NCBI RefSeq assembly: GCF_014191605.1
Contig: NZ_JACHWU010000001.1
Span: 496,001-560,000 of the forward strand
From: Prauserella isguenensis
Lineage (GTDB): Bacteria; Actinomycetota; Actinomycetes; Mycobacteriales; Pseudonocardiaceae
Length of the DNA stretch: 64,000 nt
Reading direction: 5' to 3'
A program made the position numbers and the translations under genes. Shown here piece by piece: positions 21,166 to 29,683 of the stretch. Positions within the stretch are counted from its first letter, which is position 1. Every line of letters starts with the position of its first letter. The notes beneath the pieces are model-generated. The model ran no database searches and was not told the origin of the DNA. It was given only the letters and a program-made list of their open reading frames with translations.

Positions 21166-21771
21166 TCAGGCTCCGCTCTTGCCGAAGCTGCCGCCGCTGA
21201 CGCCGAAACCGCCTCGCTGGACGGTCTTGCCCGACCGCGTGGAGATGTTCGCCCCGTCGGGCTTGGTGTACGACCCGCCCTGCACCTGGGTCCCGGGGGT
21301 GCCGCTGCCGCCGTAGTTGTAGCGATACTGCTGGTAGCCGCCGCCCGGCATCGGCAGGAACATGAACCCGCCGCTGGTGTAGCCGCCCTGATTCTCGACG
21401 TAGTCCTCGTCGCAGTAGTTGTCGTCGGCGACGACCGTGCCGTCGGATTCGGTGCAGACCGCGGTGACCTCTTCGGGCTTGACGAGGTACCAGCCCGCGA
21501 CCAGGCCGACCAGGCCCAGCCCGACGCCACTGCCGATGAACAGCTTGCGCCGCGTGTCGGACTTCTGTTCCGCCGCGATCCGCGCCTGCTCGGCCTGGGC
21601 CGCCCGTTCCTGCTCGGCGATCGCCGCCTGCCGGCGTGCCCGCTGCTCGGCAAGCGTCGGCTCACGCGGCTCCGTGCTCGACGGGTCCTGGAACCGCATC
21701 TGCCCCGGCGGTGGCCCCTGCGACTCCGGGCCGCCCTGCGACCCCCCAGCCGTGTTGTTCTCGTCGCTCAT
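21166..21771 (-). CDS. DUF1190-like single-pass protein (YgiB/YjfM-like)
   Basis: A 201-residue protein with a charged N-terminal cytoplasmic part containing a helical, Ala/Glu/Arg-rich segment (about residues 40-70), one transmembrane helix (LFIGSGVGLGLVGLVAGWYLV), then a Cys-containing extracytoplasmic region (VCTESDG...DDNYCDEDY) and a Gly/Ser/Tyr-rich tail. The outer region and the position directly before the GSP-synthetase gene match YgiB/YjfM. Its Gly-rich tail could be the acceptor modified by the ligase; that is inference. ATG 21771 is preceded by GGAG. Confidence 0.6.
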   Translation of the reverse strand: MSDENNTAGGSQGGPESQGPPPGQMRFQDPSSTEPREPTLAEQRARRQAAIAEQERAAQAEQARIAAEQKSDTRRKLFIGSGVGLGLVGLVAGWYLVKPEEVTAVCTESDGTVVADDNYCDEDYVENQGGYTSGGFMFLPMPGGGYQQYRYNYGGSGTPGTQVQGGSYTKPDGANISTRSGKTVQRGGFGVSGGSFGKSGA

Positions 21772-21796
21772 TCTCGAAGGCTCCACATGTCGGCAC

Positions 21797-21897
21797 CTTG
21801 TCCTTTAGCGGCCTTTGTCCTTCAGCGGCCCTGTCCCTCTTGCGGCCCTGTCCTCTTGCGGCCCTGTCTCGTGAGCAGCCCTGTCTCGTGAGCAGCC
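21797..21897. repeat. Tandem array, period 17 bases, six copies
   Basis: Units start at 21797, 21814, 21831, 21848 (16 bases), 21864 and 21881. The common core is CTGTC followed by a variable stretch and GCGGCC or GCAGCC; the last two copies are identical. It lies just upstream of the DUF1190-like gene, where its 5' leader or promoter should be. Confidence 0.85.
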
Positions 21898-22120
21898 TCG
21901 TCGTCACCCGGCGGGCGTTCCCTTGCCCGACGGTGTTCCCCGTCCGAGCCGCCCGCCGCGGTCCCCCACGCAGGCCGTTTCGTCCGCCGGATTCTCGCCG
22001 CCCCGAGCCACGGCCCAGGCCGGCCGCCGACTCGGATCGCCCGACCGCCGGACCATCACCCGTCCGAGGTCGGCTCCAACCCTAGCGACCCGCGCGCAAC
22101 CGTTGTCACGAGCAGGCATC
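21898..22120. other. Intergenic DNA between divergent DUF1190-like and septum-protein genes
   Basis: Together with the 17-base array, about 350 bases separate the two divergent genes. The rest has ordinary GC and no conserved reading frame; promoters for both genes must lie here but no clear -10/-35 pair stands out. Confidence 0.5.
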
Positions 22121-23317
22121 ATGGGATGGATGTCCGAAGAGCCCCGCCGGTTCCATCCGGAGAAGCCAGCGCGCACGAAATCGGCGCGCCGCACCCGTGT
22201 CCTGGTCGCGGGCGTGTTCGTGGGCGCCATCGCCGCGATGTCGCTCTCGTGGCTGCTGGGCTGGGGTTTCGAGACCGACGAGGAGCGCACCGAGGCGCGA
22301 GCGGAGAAGGCCGCGCAGGCCCGCTACGAGGCGTTCAGTTCCCCTGCAGGCACCTGTCTGACCTGGCAGGCCTCCGACGCGGCCGACATCCACGAGGTCG
22401 ACTGCTCCCAGCCGCACCTGTTCGAGGTCATCGGCACGGTCGACATCTCCGATCAGTACGGGCGCAACGCCAAGGCGCCCGATGCGGCGACGTGGCGCAC
22501 GCTCACGACCCAGCGCTGCGGCCAGAAGGCCCGCGACTACCTCGACGGGCCGCTGGACCCCGAGGGCAAGCTCAGCCTCGGACTGCTGCAACCCGACGAG
22601 CGCCAGTGGAACTCCGGCGACCGGCGGATGCACTGCGGCCTCCAGCGCACCGCGCCGGGCGGGTCCCTGCAGCCCCTCGAGGCGCCCGCCACCGAGATCG
22701 ACCAGTCGGACGTGTGGGAGAAGGGCACCTGCCTCGGCATCGAGGACAAGTCGCCGGGCGATCCCGTCGACTGCACCGAGCCGCACTCGTACGAGATGGT
22801 CGCGGTCGTCGACCTGGGTGAGGAGTTCGAGACGTTCCCGCCTCGCAAGGAGCAGAACGAGTTCCTGGACAAGCGGTGCAACAAGCTCGCCGACGACTAC
22901 TCCGGCGACGCCGACCTGCGCAAACAGGGCTTGATCACCGCGTGGGACACCCGCACGGAGGAAAGCTGGCAGGCGGGCTCGAAGCTCGTGAACTGCAAGG
23001 TCGGAGCGCTCCTCGAGGACAAGAGCGGCCTGGCACCGGTCCGGGGCAGCGTCTCGAAGGACGCCGAGACGAAGCCCCGGCCGTCGCAAGGCGGCGACAA
23101 CTCGTCGCAGCAGCCGGGCGGGCAGTCCGGGCGCGACGGCGACAAGGGCAACGGCTCCGACGGCTCCGACGGCTCCGGGGACGCCGAGAACGGCTCCGGC
23201 GACAGCGGCGGCGCCACGGGTTCCGGGTCCGACTCCGGCGGAGCGGGTGTCGACATCGGCGGTGACGCCGGCGTCGACATCGGCGGCGACGTGAGCGGCG
23301 ACGGGAACGGGGGCTGA
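22121..23317 (+). CDS. Septum formation family membrane protein (Rv3835-like)
   Basis: A protein of about 398 residues with a short basic cytoplasmic N-terminus, one transmembrane helix (VLVAGVFVGAIAAMSLSWLLGW, about residues 28-49) and two copies of the extracytoplasmic Septum_form pattern, each with paired cysteines (GTCLTW...VDCSQPHLFEV and GTCLGI...VDCTEPHSYEM). The last 90 residues are a Gly/Ser/Asp-rich, disordered tail. Position next to a zincin gene and serS matches Rv3834c-Rv3836. Two ATG codons (22121, 22130) are possible starts. Its role in division is inferred from the family name only. Confidence 0.8.
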   Translation: MGWMSEEPRRFHPEKPARTKSARRTRVLVAGVFVGAIAAMSLSWLLGWGFETDEERTEARAEKAAQARYEAFSSPAGTCLTWQASDAADIHEVDCSQPHLFEVIGTVDISDQYGRNAKAPDAATWRTLTTQRCGQKARDYLDGPLDPEGKLSLGLLQPDERQWNSGDRRMHCGLQRTAPGGSLQPLEAPATEIDQSDVWEKGTCLGIEDKSPGDPVDCTEPHSYEMVAVVDLGEEFETFPPRKEQNEFLDKRCNKLADDYSGDADLRKQGLITAWDTRTEESWQAGSKLVNCKVGALLEDKSGLAPVRGSVSKDAETKPRPSQGGDNSSQQPGGQSGRDGDKGNGSDGSDGSGDAENGSGDSGGATGSGSDSGGAGVDIGGDAGVDIGGDVSGDGNGG

Positions 23318-23323
23318 CCGCCC

Positions 23324-23674
23324 ATGGCCGTCGACATGCCGCTGGAGCGCTTCGAAGAGCTCGTCGCCTCCGCGCTCGACCAGGTTCCGGAACAGTTCGC
23401 GAGCGCGATGGACAACGTCGTCGTGCTCGTCGAGGAACACAACGAGGAAGAACCCGACATCCTCGGGCTGTATCACGGCGTTGCGCTCCCCGACCGCGGT
23501 CACGACTACGGCGGCGTCCTGCCCGACCGCATCTCGATCTACCGCGGGCCGATCCTGAGCATCTGCGACACCGAGGACGACGTCGTCGAAGAAGTGCTGG
23601 TCACCGTGGTGCACGAGATCGCGCACCACTTCGGCATCGACGACGCCAAACTGCACGAACTCGGCTGGGGCTGA
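23324..23674 (+). CDS. Metallopeptidase-family (zincin) protein, Rv3836-like
   Basis: A 116-residue soluble protein with the zinc-binding HEIAHHFGID motif (HExxH plus a downstream Asp) near residue 97, typical of the minimal zincin family MtfA/Zincin_1. It follows the septum-formation gene after six bases and is probably cotranscribed. The pairing is conserved in mycobacteria. Peptidase activity has not been shown for most members. Confidence 0.85.
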   Translation: MAVDMPLERFEELVASALDQVPEQFASAMDNVVVLVEEHNEEEPDILGLYHGVALPDRGHDYGGVLPDRISIYRGPILSICDTEDDVVEEVLVTVVHEIAHHFGIDDAKLHELGWG

Positions 23675-23776
23675 TCCACCCGGATCCCTTCGAAAGTCGC
23701 CATTCGCTCTGCGGCATTCGCCCGAAAGGGTAGAATTACTGGCGGTTGCCGCCCCGGCACGCTCTGCTCGACAACG

Positions 23777-25048
23777 ATGCCGCACGACTCGACCACGACA
23801 GCGACTCCTTCGGCTCCCGCCCGCCGCGGGCTACCCCTGCTGCTGGGCGCCAACCTCGCCGCCAACCTCGGCGACGGTATCGCCAAGGTCGCGTTCCCCC
23901 TTCTCGCCGCGACGGTCACGCGCGACCCGGTGTTGATCGCCGGGCTGTCGGCCGCCCAGTTCCTGCCGTGGCTACTGCTCGCGGTGCTGGCGGGCGCGCT
24001 GCTGGACCGCATCGACCGGCGCAAGGCGATCGTGCTGGCCAACACCGCGCGGGCGGCGGCGATCGGCGGCATGACCGTGCTGGTGCTGACGGACTCGGCG
24101 TCGATATGGCTGATCTACGTCGGCGCGCTCGTCGTGGGCGTGGCGGAGGTCGTGGCCGACAGCGCGGCGAACGTGCTGATCCCGTCGGTGGTGGACAGCA
24201 ACGGCCTGTCGGGCGCCAACAGCAAGCTGCAGGCCACCGAAATCGTGGGGCAGACGTTCGCGGGCGGGCCGCTGGGCAGTCTCACGTTCGCGGTGTTCGC
24301 GGCGTTCCCGTTCCTGCTGACGTCGGCGTCGTTCGCGATCGGTGCCGCACTGCTCCTCGCACTGGCGGGAAGCTTCCGGCCACAGCGGTCCTCGTCCGAG
24401 ATGCAGGACCGGCCCACAGCAACGCTGCGCTCCGACCTTGCCGACGGCCTGCGCTGGCTGGTCCGCGACCCGATCATGTGGCGGCTCGTCGTCGCGGCGG
24501 GCGGACTGGCGCTGACCTCGGAGCTCGCGCAGGCCCAGCTGGTGCTGTACGCGCTCGAGGACCTCTCCCTCACCGAGGCGGCGTTCGGCGTGTTCGGCCT
24601 CGTGGGCGGTCTCGGCGGGCTGGCGGGCGCGGCGGTCGCCTCGCGGCTGGTCGACCGGTTCCGCGGCCGCTACGTCCTCGCCTGGTCCATGGCGGCGGCC
24701 GGGGCCGCGTTCGTCGCCATGGGTCTCTCGGCGCAGCCCGTCGTCAGTGCCGTGCTGTTCGGGGTGTTCGCGGGCGCCGTCGTCGTAGCCAACGTGCTGC
24801 TGGCCACGACGCGCCACCGTCTCGTGCCGGCCGAGCTGCTCGGCAGGGTGCTCGGCGTGTGGCGAACCGTGGTGTGGGGCATGCTGCCCGTCGGCGCCCT
24901 GCTCGGCGGCCTGCTGACGACCCTGCTGGGCTCGACGAGCGCGACGTTCGCGTTCTCCGGTGCCTGCCAGATCGCACTCGGCGTCGTCACGATCGCCGCG
25001 GTGTTGCTGCTGGACCGCCGAGCCGGCCGGCGGCACAACCCGGCTTGA
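23777..25048 (+). CDS. Major facilitator superfamily transporter
   Basis: A 423-residue protein with twelve predicted helices in two halves, an MFS loop 'DRIDRRKAIVLANTARAAAI' between helices 2 and 3 and 'RFRGRYVLAWSMA' at the equivalent place in the second half. It resembles the enterobactin-exporter-like MFS_3 group. The cargo is unknown. A TAGAAT -10-like hexamer lies at 23731-23736 and gives a leader of about 40 bases. It ends at a hairpin shared with the convergent lipoprotein gene. Confidence 0.8.
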   Translation: MPHDSTTTATPSAPARRGLPLLLGANLAANLGDGIAKVAFPLLAATVTRDPVLIAGLSAAQFLPWLLLAVLAGALLDRIDRRKAIVLANTARAAAIGGMTVLVLTDSASIWLIYVGALVVGVAEVVADSAANVLIPSVVDSNGLSGANSKLQATEIVGQTFAGGPLGSLTFAVFAAFPFLLTSASFAIGAALLLALAGSFRPQRSSSEMQDRPTATLRSDLADGLRWLVRDPIMWRLVVAAGGLALTSELAQAQLVLYALEDLSLTEAAFGVFGLVGGLGGLAGAAVASRLVDRFRGRYVLAWSMAAAGAAFVAMGLSAQPVVSAVLFGVFAGAVVVANVLLATTRHRLVPAELLGRVLGVWRTVVWGMLPVGALLGGLLTTLLGSTSATFAFSGACQIALGVVTIAAVLLLDRRAGRRHNPA

Positions 25049-25099
25049 GTGCCCACGCCTGCGGCGGTCACGGCTGCGGCGGTCGGCTGCGGCGCCCAC

Positions 25100-25142
25100 G
25101 GTCGTGGTGCCCGGCACCGACTGCGGCCGGGGCACCACGACC
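25100..25142. terminator. Bidirectional hairpin between convergent genes
   Basis: Arms at 25100-25114 (GGTCGTGGTGCCCGG) and 25127-25142 (CCGGGGCACCACGACC) pair over 15 bases with one bulged base and a 12-base loop. It sits between the MFS gene and the opposite lipoprotein gene. No T-tract follows on either strand. Confidence 0.6.
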
Positions 25143-25153
25143 GACGGTGTCCG

Positions 25154-25879
25154 TCAGCGGCCGGGCTCGACGGTCGCGACGGTGAGCTGCTGTCCGTCCG
25201 GGAACTCGGCGCACCCCGTGCCGGGTGCCCGGACGAACATCGAGTTCGTCTCGTGCGGCGGGTACACGCGGAGGCCGCGAACCGGCGTCGGCTTGCACTC
25301 GGCAGGATCGTAGTTGCGGACCTGCACGAAACCGACGTCGGCGTGCGCGGTGCGGCCCGGCTGGATCGTGACCGGGTCACCCTTCCCACCGGTGCGGTAC
25401 GCGGCGGTGCCGACCTGATGACCGTCATCGCCCGCGACGTACGAGACTCCGGGAAAACCGTGGATCACACACGGTGAGTCGGACACGTTGGTGAAGCGCA
25501 GCGGGCGGTAGTGCGTGCCCGCGGTGCCCTGCCCGTGGCCGAGCGACAGTTCGAGGTCGGCGGCGAGGCAGGTATCGGCGGACCCGCCCCGCTCGTTGGA
25601 CGGCACGGCCTGTTTCGGCGCGTCCTGCCGGGGCGAGCCGTCACCCGAGCCGTCACCGCCCGAGCCACCGCGCGCGCCGTCGTCGGCCGTGCCTTCGTCG
25701 GCTGTGGTGGAAGAGTCTCCGGAGCCGTTCGCGGCGGGTGCGGCCGACGGCGCCTGCTGCGCCTCTCCGGACGAGTCGGACGTTCCCGGCGAGCCACCGC
25801 AACCGGCGAGAACGAGGCCCAGAATCGCCACCCCCGCGACGAGCGACTTTTGCGAAGCGGTTTCACGCATCTTGTTCAT
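25154..25879 (-). CDS. DUF4232 lipoprotein
   Basis: A 241-residue secreted lipoprotein. The signal peptide ends in the lipobox L-A-G-C (Cys27). A Ser/Gly/Asp-rich linker (about residues 30-95) precedes a DUF4232 beta-sandwich domain with 'LRFTNVSDSPCVIHGFPGVSYV' and paired cysteines. The domain is common in actinobacterial surface proteins of unknown function. GGGAGG precedes the ATG at 25879, which I preferred to a GTG three bases earlier. Confidence 0.8.
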   Translation of the reverse strand: MNKMRETASQKSLVAGVAILGLVLAGCGGSPGTSDSSGEAQQAPSAAPAANGSGDSSTTADEGTADDGARGGSGGDGSGDGSPRQDAPKQAVPSNERGGSADTCLAADLELSLGHGQGTAGTHYRPLRFTNVSDSPCVIHGFPGVSYVAGDDGHQVGTAAYRTGGKGDPVTIQPGRTAHADVGFVQVRNYDPAECKPTPVRGLRVYPPHETNSMFVRAPGTGCAEFPDGQQLTVATVEPGR

Positions 25880-26197
25880 CACGCGCCTCCCTTGCCGGAA
25901 TCTCGGCTACCCGGAAGACGTTTCACACACGCTTCGGTTGCGCGGAACTTTCCCGCCAACGGTCAAGGTGAGATAACAATTAACGACCGTCGGACGAATG
26001 GCCGGAAGTCGTTCGCGGCCACTTCCCCGCAACCTTCCGACGAACCGCGCGCGATGTGTTCAGCAGCGCTTTCCCAAACCGCGACCGCGCCGGTTTCACC
26101 CGTTCGATACCGCGCCTTCGCGTCAGGGACACGGCAAGGAAGCGCCCGTCAACACCGCGGCGAACCGCCCGGACCGCCCACGACCCGGCCGCGGAAA
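25880..26197. other. Intergenic DNA, no gene seen
   Basis: This 318-base stretch lies between the lipoprotein start and the phosphatase stop. An AT-rich patch at 25968-25985 and TTGACC on the minus strand (25961-25966) may belong to the lipoprotein promoter, but I cannot find a matching -10. Nothing conserved is visible in the rest. Confidence 0.5.
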
Positions 26198-26815
26198 TCA
26201 ATTCCCGACGGCGATACCGGCCCATTCGGAACAACGCCAGCCGCCGCTCGCGTCGGCGTCCAGGCGGACGACCGCGGTGTTGGGCAGCAGACCGTTGTCG
26301 GCGATGTCGGAGGTCACATTCCCCGCCAGCCATTCGGCGCCGAACCGGATGGCGCCACCGTGACTCACCACGACGACGGCCTCGTCCCTGCCGTAGTGCC
26401 TGCTGTGCAGTCCGCTGATCGCCGCGACGTACCGTTTCCGCACGTCGTCGCCGGTCTCGCCGCCGGGCAACGGCACGTCCAGCCGTCCGTCGAGCCACTG
26501 CCGGACGACCTTGCCGTACAGCTCGAGGGCCTCCTGGTCGCCGCGGCCCTCAAGGTCGCCGACGCTGACCTCGTGCACCCCCGGAAGCGGCGTCACGGCG
26601 CGCGACAGGGCGTCCGCCAGCGGCCGGGCCGTCTGCTGGGCACGCGTGGCGTGCGACGCGTACACCGCCGCGATCGGCTCCTCACCCAGCCGTGTCGCCA
26701 AGTCGTGGGCCTGCTGCCTGCCCAGGTCGGTCAGCGGCGGCCCCGGTAACGCGGTGTCGAGGATCTTGCGGACGTTCGCTTCACTCTGGGCGTGCCGCAC
26801 CAAGTACAGCCTCAC
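26198..26815 (-). CDS. Histidine phosphatase family protein (Rv3837c-like)
   Basis: A 205-residue phosphoglycerate-mutase-like phosphatase. The catalytic RHAQ motif (residues 7-10, LVRHAQSEAN) and the second histidine in VVVSHGGAIRF are present. The GTG start overlaps the pheA stop by four bases, so both are translated from one message. The pairing with pheA is the same as Rv3837c-Rv3838c. The substrate is unknown; proximity to pheA does not by itself imply a role in aromatic amino-acid synthesis. Confidence 0.88.
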   Translation of the reverse strand: MRLYLVRHAQSEANVRKILDTALPGPPLTDLGRQQAHDLATRLGEEPIAAVYASHATRAQQTARPLADALSRAVTPLPGVHEVSVGDLEGRGDQEALELYGKVVRQWLDGRLDVPLPGGETGDDVRKRYVAAISGLHSRHYGRDEAVVVVSHGGAIRFGAEWLAGNVTSDIADNGLLPNTAVVRLDADASGGWRCSEWAGIAVGN

Positions 26816-27723
26816 GCGAGTTCTCCCTTCCTGACGGCCTCCACCCAGGCGTCGGCCGCGGCGAAGTCGTCGTTACCCGCGCCTGCTTCGAGCGTGGCGG
26901 CCACCCCGTCGGCACGCGGATGCGAACCGAGGAACCGCACCTCGGTGGAACGCCTGCGCAGCGCGGCGAGGGCATCGGCGATGCGTGGCTCGGCGACGTG
27001 GCCTTCGAAGTCGAAGAAGAACCGGTACGTGCCGTAGTCGCCCTTGACCGGCCTGGCGTCGAGGCGCGTGAGGTTGATACCGCGCATGGCGAGCTCGGCG
27101 AGCAGGCCTGCGAGCGAACCGGTGCGGTTGGCCGCGGCCACGACGATCGACGTCCGGTCGGAGCCCGTCGGCTCGGGCAGTGGCCCCGGCCTGCGCAGCA
27201 ACAGGAAGCGGGTGCGCGCGTCCGCGAGGTCGGCGACGTCCGTGGCCAGCACGCGCAGCGGGTAGTGCTCCGCGGCGACCGGCGCGACGACCGCGGCGTC
27301 GTACTGGCCTTCGAGCACGCCCACCGCGGCTCCGGCCGTCGACGACGCGACCCGCTGCTCGGCGCCGGGCAGGTGCTCGCCCAGCCATCCGCGGACCTGC
27401 GCGAGCGCGTGCGGGTGACTGGCGACGGTGCGCGGCGGATCGGGCGCATCGGCGCGGGTCAGGACGCTGAACCGGATCGGCAGCAGCGCCTCGGCGACCC
27501 CCACGAGCGGGTCGCCGTCGACGGCGCTGTCGAGTGTCGCCGTGACGGGGCCCTCGACGGAATTCTCGACGGGCACACACGCGCCCTCGGCCGCGCCGCT
27601 GCGAACGGCGTCGAAAGCTGCTGGGATTGTCTCCACCGGAAACAGCTGATCACCGCCGGCGAGATTCCGCGCCGCCTGCTCGGTGAAAGTGCCTTCCGGA
27701 CCGAAGAACGCTATGCGTACCAC
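26812..27723 (-). CDS. pheA: Prephenate dehydratase
   Basis: A 303-residue enzyme converting prephenate to phenylpyruvate in phenylalanine synthesis. The N-terminal PDT domain begins IAFFGPEGTFTEQAA and carries the catalytic T-R-F motif (DARTRFLLL). The C-terminal ACT domain (GSLAGLLAELAMRGINLTRLDARP) has D-A-R-P at the place of the usual E-S-R-P phenylalanine-binding motif, so allostery may be altered. GTG 27723 is preferred because TAACCT (27732-27737) lies 8 bases upstream; an alternative TTG start lies nine bases further upstream. Confidence 0.92.
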   Translation of the reverse strand: MVRIAFFGPEGTFTEQAARNLAGGDQLFPVETIPAAFDAVRSGAAEGACVPVENSVEGPVTATLDSAVDGDPLVGVAEALLPIRFSVLTRADAPDPPRTVASHPHALAQVRGWLGEHLPGAEQRVASSTAGAAVGVLEGQYDAAVVAPVAAEHYPLRVLATDVADLADARTRFLLLRRPGPLPEPTGSDRTSIVVAAANRTGSLAGLLAELAMRGINLTRLDARPVKGDYGTYRFFFDFEGHVAEPRIADALAALRRRSTEVRFLGSHPRADGVAATLEAGAGNDDFAAADAWVEAVRKGELA

Positions 27724-27843
27724 AACCGGCAAGGTTACCGATCGCGAAAATGTTCACTCCCACAGCCCGTTACACAACTCGCGAGTATTTGCGATCCTGG
27801 ACGGGTGACCGCCGAATCAGGCACCCATATAACGTGGAATGGT

Positions 27844-28473
27844 GTGGCTGACGTGACCGGTGCAGACCGCCGACCGGCCGCACCGGAGGTCGTGCTGTGC
27901 GCAGTCGACGAACCGCTGGCCCGTGCGTGGGAGTCGGTGGTGGGCAAGGTGTCCGGCCCGGTGAGCGTCCACCACGGCTCGGTGCTGGACGTCGGCGCGG
28001 ACGCCGTCGTCAGCCCCGCCAACTCGTACGGCTGGATGCGCGGGGGCATCGACGCGATGTACACCAAGGCGTTTCCCGGCATCGAACAGCGCGTGCGGAG
28101 CGCGGTGCTGGCCTATCACGGTGGGGAGCTGCCCGTGGGCGAAGCGCTCGCCGTCCCGACCGGCGAACCGATGCCCATGTGGCTGATCAGCGCACCCACC
28201 ATGCGCGAACCCGGTGAGCAGCTGCCACCGGACACCGTGCACCCCTATCTCGCGGCGAAAGCCGTGTTCACACTGTGGGCCGAGGGCGCGGCCGACACCA
28301 CCGAAGGCGCCGACGGAGGCGAGACCGTGGCCGCGGCCGGCGGCGGAGCGGTGCCGTTGCGCGATGTGGTCACCACGATCGCGCTGCCCGGGCTCGGCAC
28401 CGGCGTCGGCGGGGTCGCCCCGGCGACGTGCGCCCACCAGGTCGCCGCCGCGTGGGACGAGGTGTTCGGCTGA
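27844..28473 (+). CDS. Macro-domain protein (phosphatase/ADP-ribose type)
   Basis: A protein of about 209 residues with macro-domain features: 'DAVVSPANSYGWMRGGIDAMYTKAFP' is the nucleotide-binding N-x-G-G-x-x-x loop equivalent, and 'ALPGLGTGVGGV' the second glycine-rich loop. Such domains bind ADP-ribose or remove it, or act as Appr-1''-p phosphatases. I chose GTG 27844 because TAACGT (27830-27835) precedes it by 8 bases; GTGs at 27805 and 27853 are alternatives. It is divergent from pheA with only 120 bases between them. Confidence 0.75.
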   Translation: MADVTGADRRPAAPEVVLCAVDEPLARAWESVVGKVSGPVSVHHGSVLDVGADAVVSPANSYGWMRGGIDAMYTKAFPGIEQRVRSAVLAYHGGELPVGEALAVPTGEPMPMWLISAPTMREPGEQLPPDTVHPYLAAKAVFTLWAEGAADTTEGADGGETVAAAGGGAVPLRDVVTTIALPGLGTGVGGVAPATCAHQVAAAWDEVFG

Positions 28474-28608
28474 CGGCCTGCGTACGGACTCCGCGGTTCT
28501 CGCCGAGCCCACGTTCGGGCCCGTCTATCCGCTCCGTGTCCGGCGTGACCTGCGGTGGGTTCCGCGCTTCTCCCCGCGTGACGGCACTCCCCCGCGACTC
28601 GGGAACGA

Positions 28609-28638
28609 TTGACATGCAAGTATGCACTTGCCTAGTGT
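28609..28638 (+). promoter_or_regulatory. ArsR promoter with operator between -35 and -10
   Basis: A consensus -35 TTGACA (28609-28614) and TAGTGT -10 (28633-28638) flank an inverted repeat GCAAGT-ATGC-ACTTGC at 28616-28631. Transcription should begin near 28645-28646, at the GTG start codon. Binding of an ArsR dimer here would block polymerase directly. Confidence 0.75.
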
Positions 28639-28645
28639 CGACGGT

Positions 28646-28987
28646 GTGGCCGACGTCTTCAAGGCACTCGCCGATCCGACCCGCAGGACCATCCTGGACG
28701 AACTGACCGAACGCACCGGCCAGACGTTGTTCGAACTCTGCGGCCGGCTCTCGACGAAACACGGGCTCGCCTCGTCCAGGCAGGCGATCTCGCAACACCT
28801 CGACGTCCTCGAAGCCGCAGGATTGGTCGAGACCCGGCGTGAAGGCCGGTACAAGTTCCACTACCTCGACACCACACCGCTCGAACAGATCGCGGTGCGT
28901 TGGCTCGACCGGACCGCGGCGCCGCAGTCCGGCGCATCGACCACGAACGGCGACACCACGAACGTCGACACCACGACCGGGGAATGA
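28646..28987 (+). CDS. ArsR-family transcriptional regulator
   Basis: A 113-residue winged-helix repressor. The N-terminus VADVFKALADPTRRTILDEL is the standard opening of the family and 'SSRQAISQHLDVLEAAGLVETRREGRYKFHYLD' is the recognition helix and wing. No metal-binding CxC pair is present, so it belongs to the non-metal group that often controls VOC/SRPBCC genes. GTG 28646 is chosen over the upstream ATG (28622) because that ATG lies inside the operator and the promoter places transcription start at the GTG. It probably represses itself and the following VOC gene. Confidence 0.85.
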   Translation: MADVFKALADPTRRTILDELTERTGQTLFELCGRLSTKHGLASSRQAISQHLDVLEAAGLVETRREGRYKFHYLDTTPLEQIAVRWLDRTAAPQSGASTTNGDTTNVDTTTGE

Positions 28988-29031
28988 CCGGCCACCCGCC
29001 ACACCGACCCGACACCGAAACGGAGCCGACC

Positions 29032-29433
29032 ATGCGGATCGACCTGACGAGCGTCTTCGTCGACGACCAGGAGAAAGCCCGCCGCTTCTACACCGACGTC
29101 CTGGGCTTTCGCACCAAGCACGACGTGGACATGGGAGGCGGCGCCCGCTGGTTGACCGTCGTGTCGCCGGAGAACCCGAAAGGCACGGAACTGCTCCTGG
29201 AGCCGTCCGGCCACCCCGCGGTGCAGCCCTACCGGGACGCACTGCGCGCCGACGGCATCCCGCTCGCCCAGTTCGCGGTCGACGACGTGCACGCCGAGTA
29301 CGCGCGGCTGATCGCACTCGGCGTGGAGTTCACCCAGCCGCCCGTCGAGATGGGCCCGGTGACGACCGCCGTGCTCGACGACACGTGCGGCAACCTCATC
29401 CAGATCGCCACCGCGGCGCCGGAGCCGGCGTAG
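29032..29433 (+). CDS. VOC-family (glyoxalase/bleomycin-resistance fold) protein
   Basis: A 133-residue protein with two beta-alpha-beta-beta-beta modules (opening [20 protein letters not shown]; second half [23 protein letters not shown]). Metal ligands of VOC enzymes are possible at several His/Glu positions. It follows the ArsR gene by 44 bases and CGGAG precedes the ATG, so it is likely the regulated target of an ArsR-VOC unit. Members of this layout handle toxic small molecules or act as dioxygenases; the substrate is unknown. Confidence 0.82.
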   Translation: MRIDLTSVFVDDQEKARRFYTDVLGFRTKHDVDMGGGARWLTVVSPENPKGTELLLEPSGHPAVQPYRDALRADGIPLAQFAVDDVHAEYARLIALGVEFTQPPVEMGPVTTAVLDDTCGNLIQIATAAPEPA

Positions 29434-29683
29434 GGCGCCATCAGCCCGGCGTGACCCGCGCCCGGCACGCCACCCTCGGGCACGTTCCGTAACCGCACGT
29501 GCCACTCCTGCCCCGGTTCGTATTCACGGAGTCCGGCAGTGCGACCACGACGTCGGCACCAGCATTCGCCGAAGCACGGGTGCACAACGTCACAGTCCGT
29601 TTTCGGCCGCTACGGCTTACCGTAAGAACTGCGTTACGAAAGTCGCGGGAACGCCGGCCCATCGACGGGCGAGGAGTGAGCGA

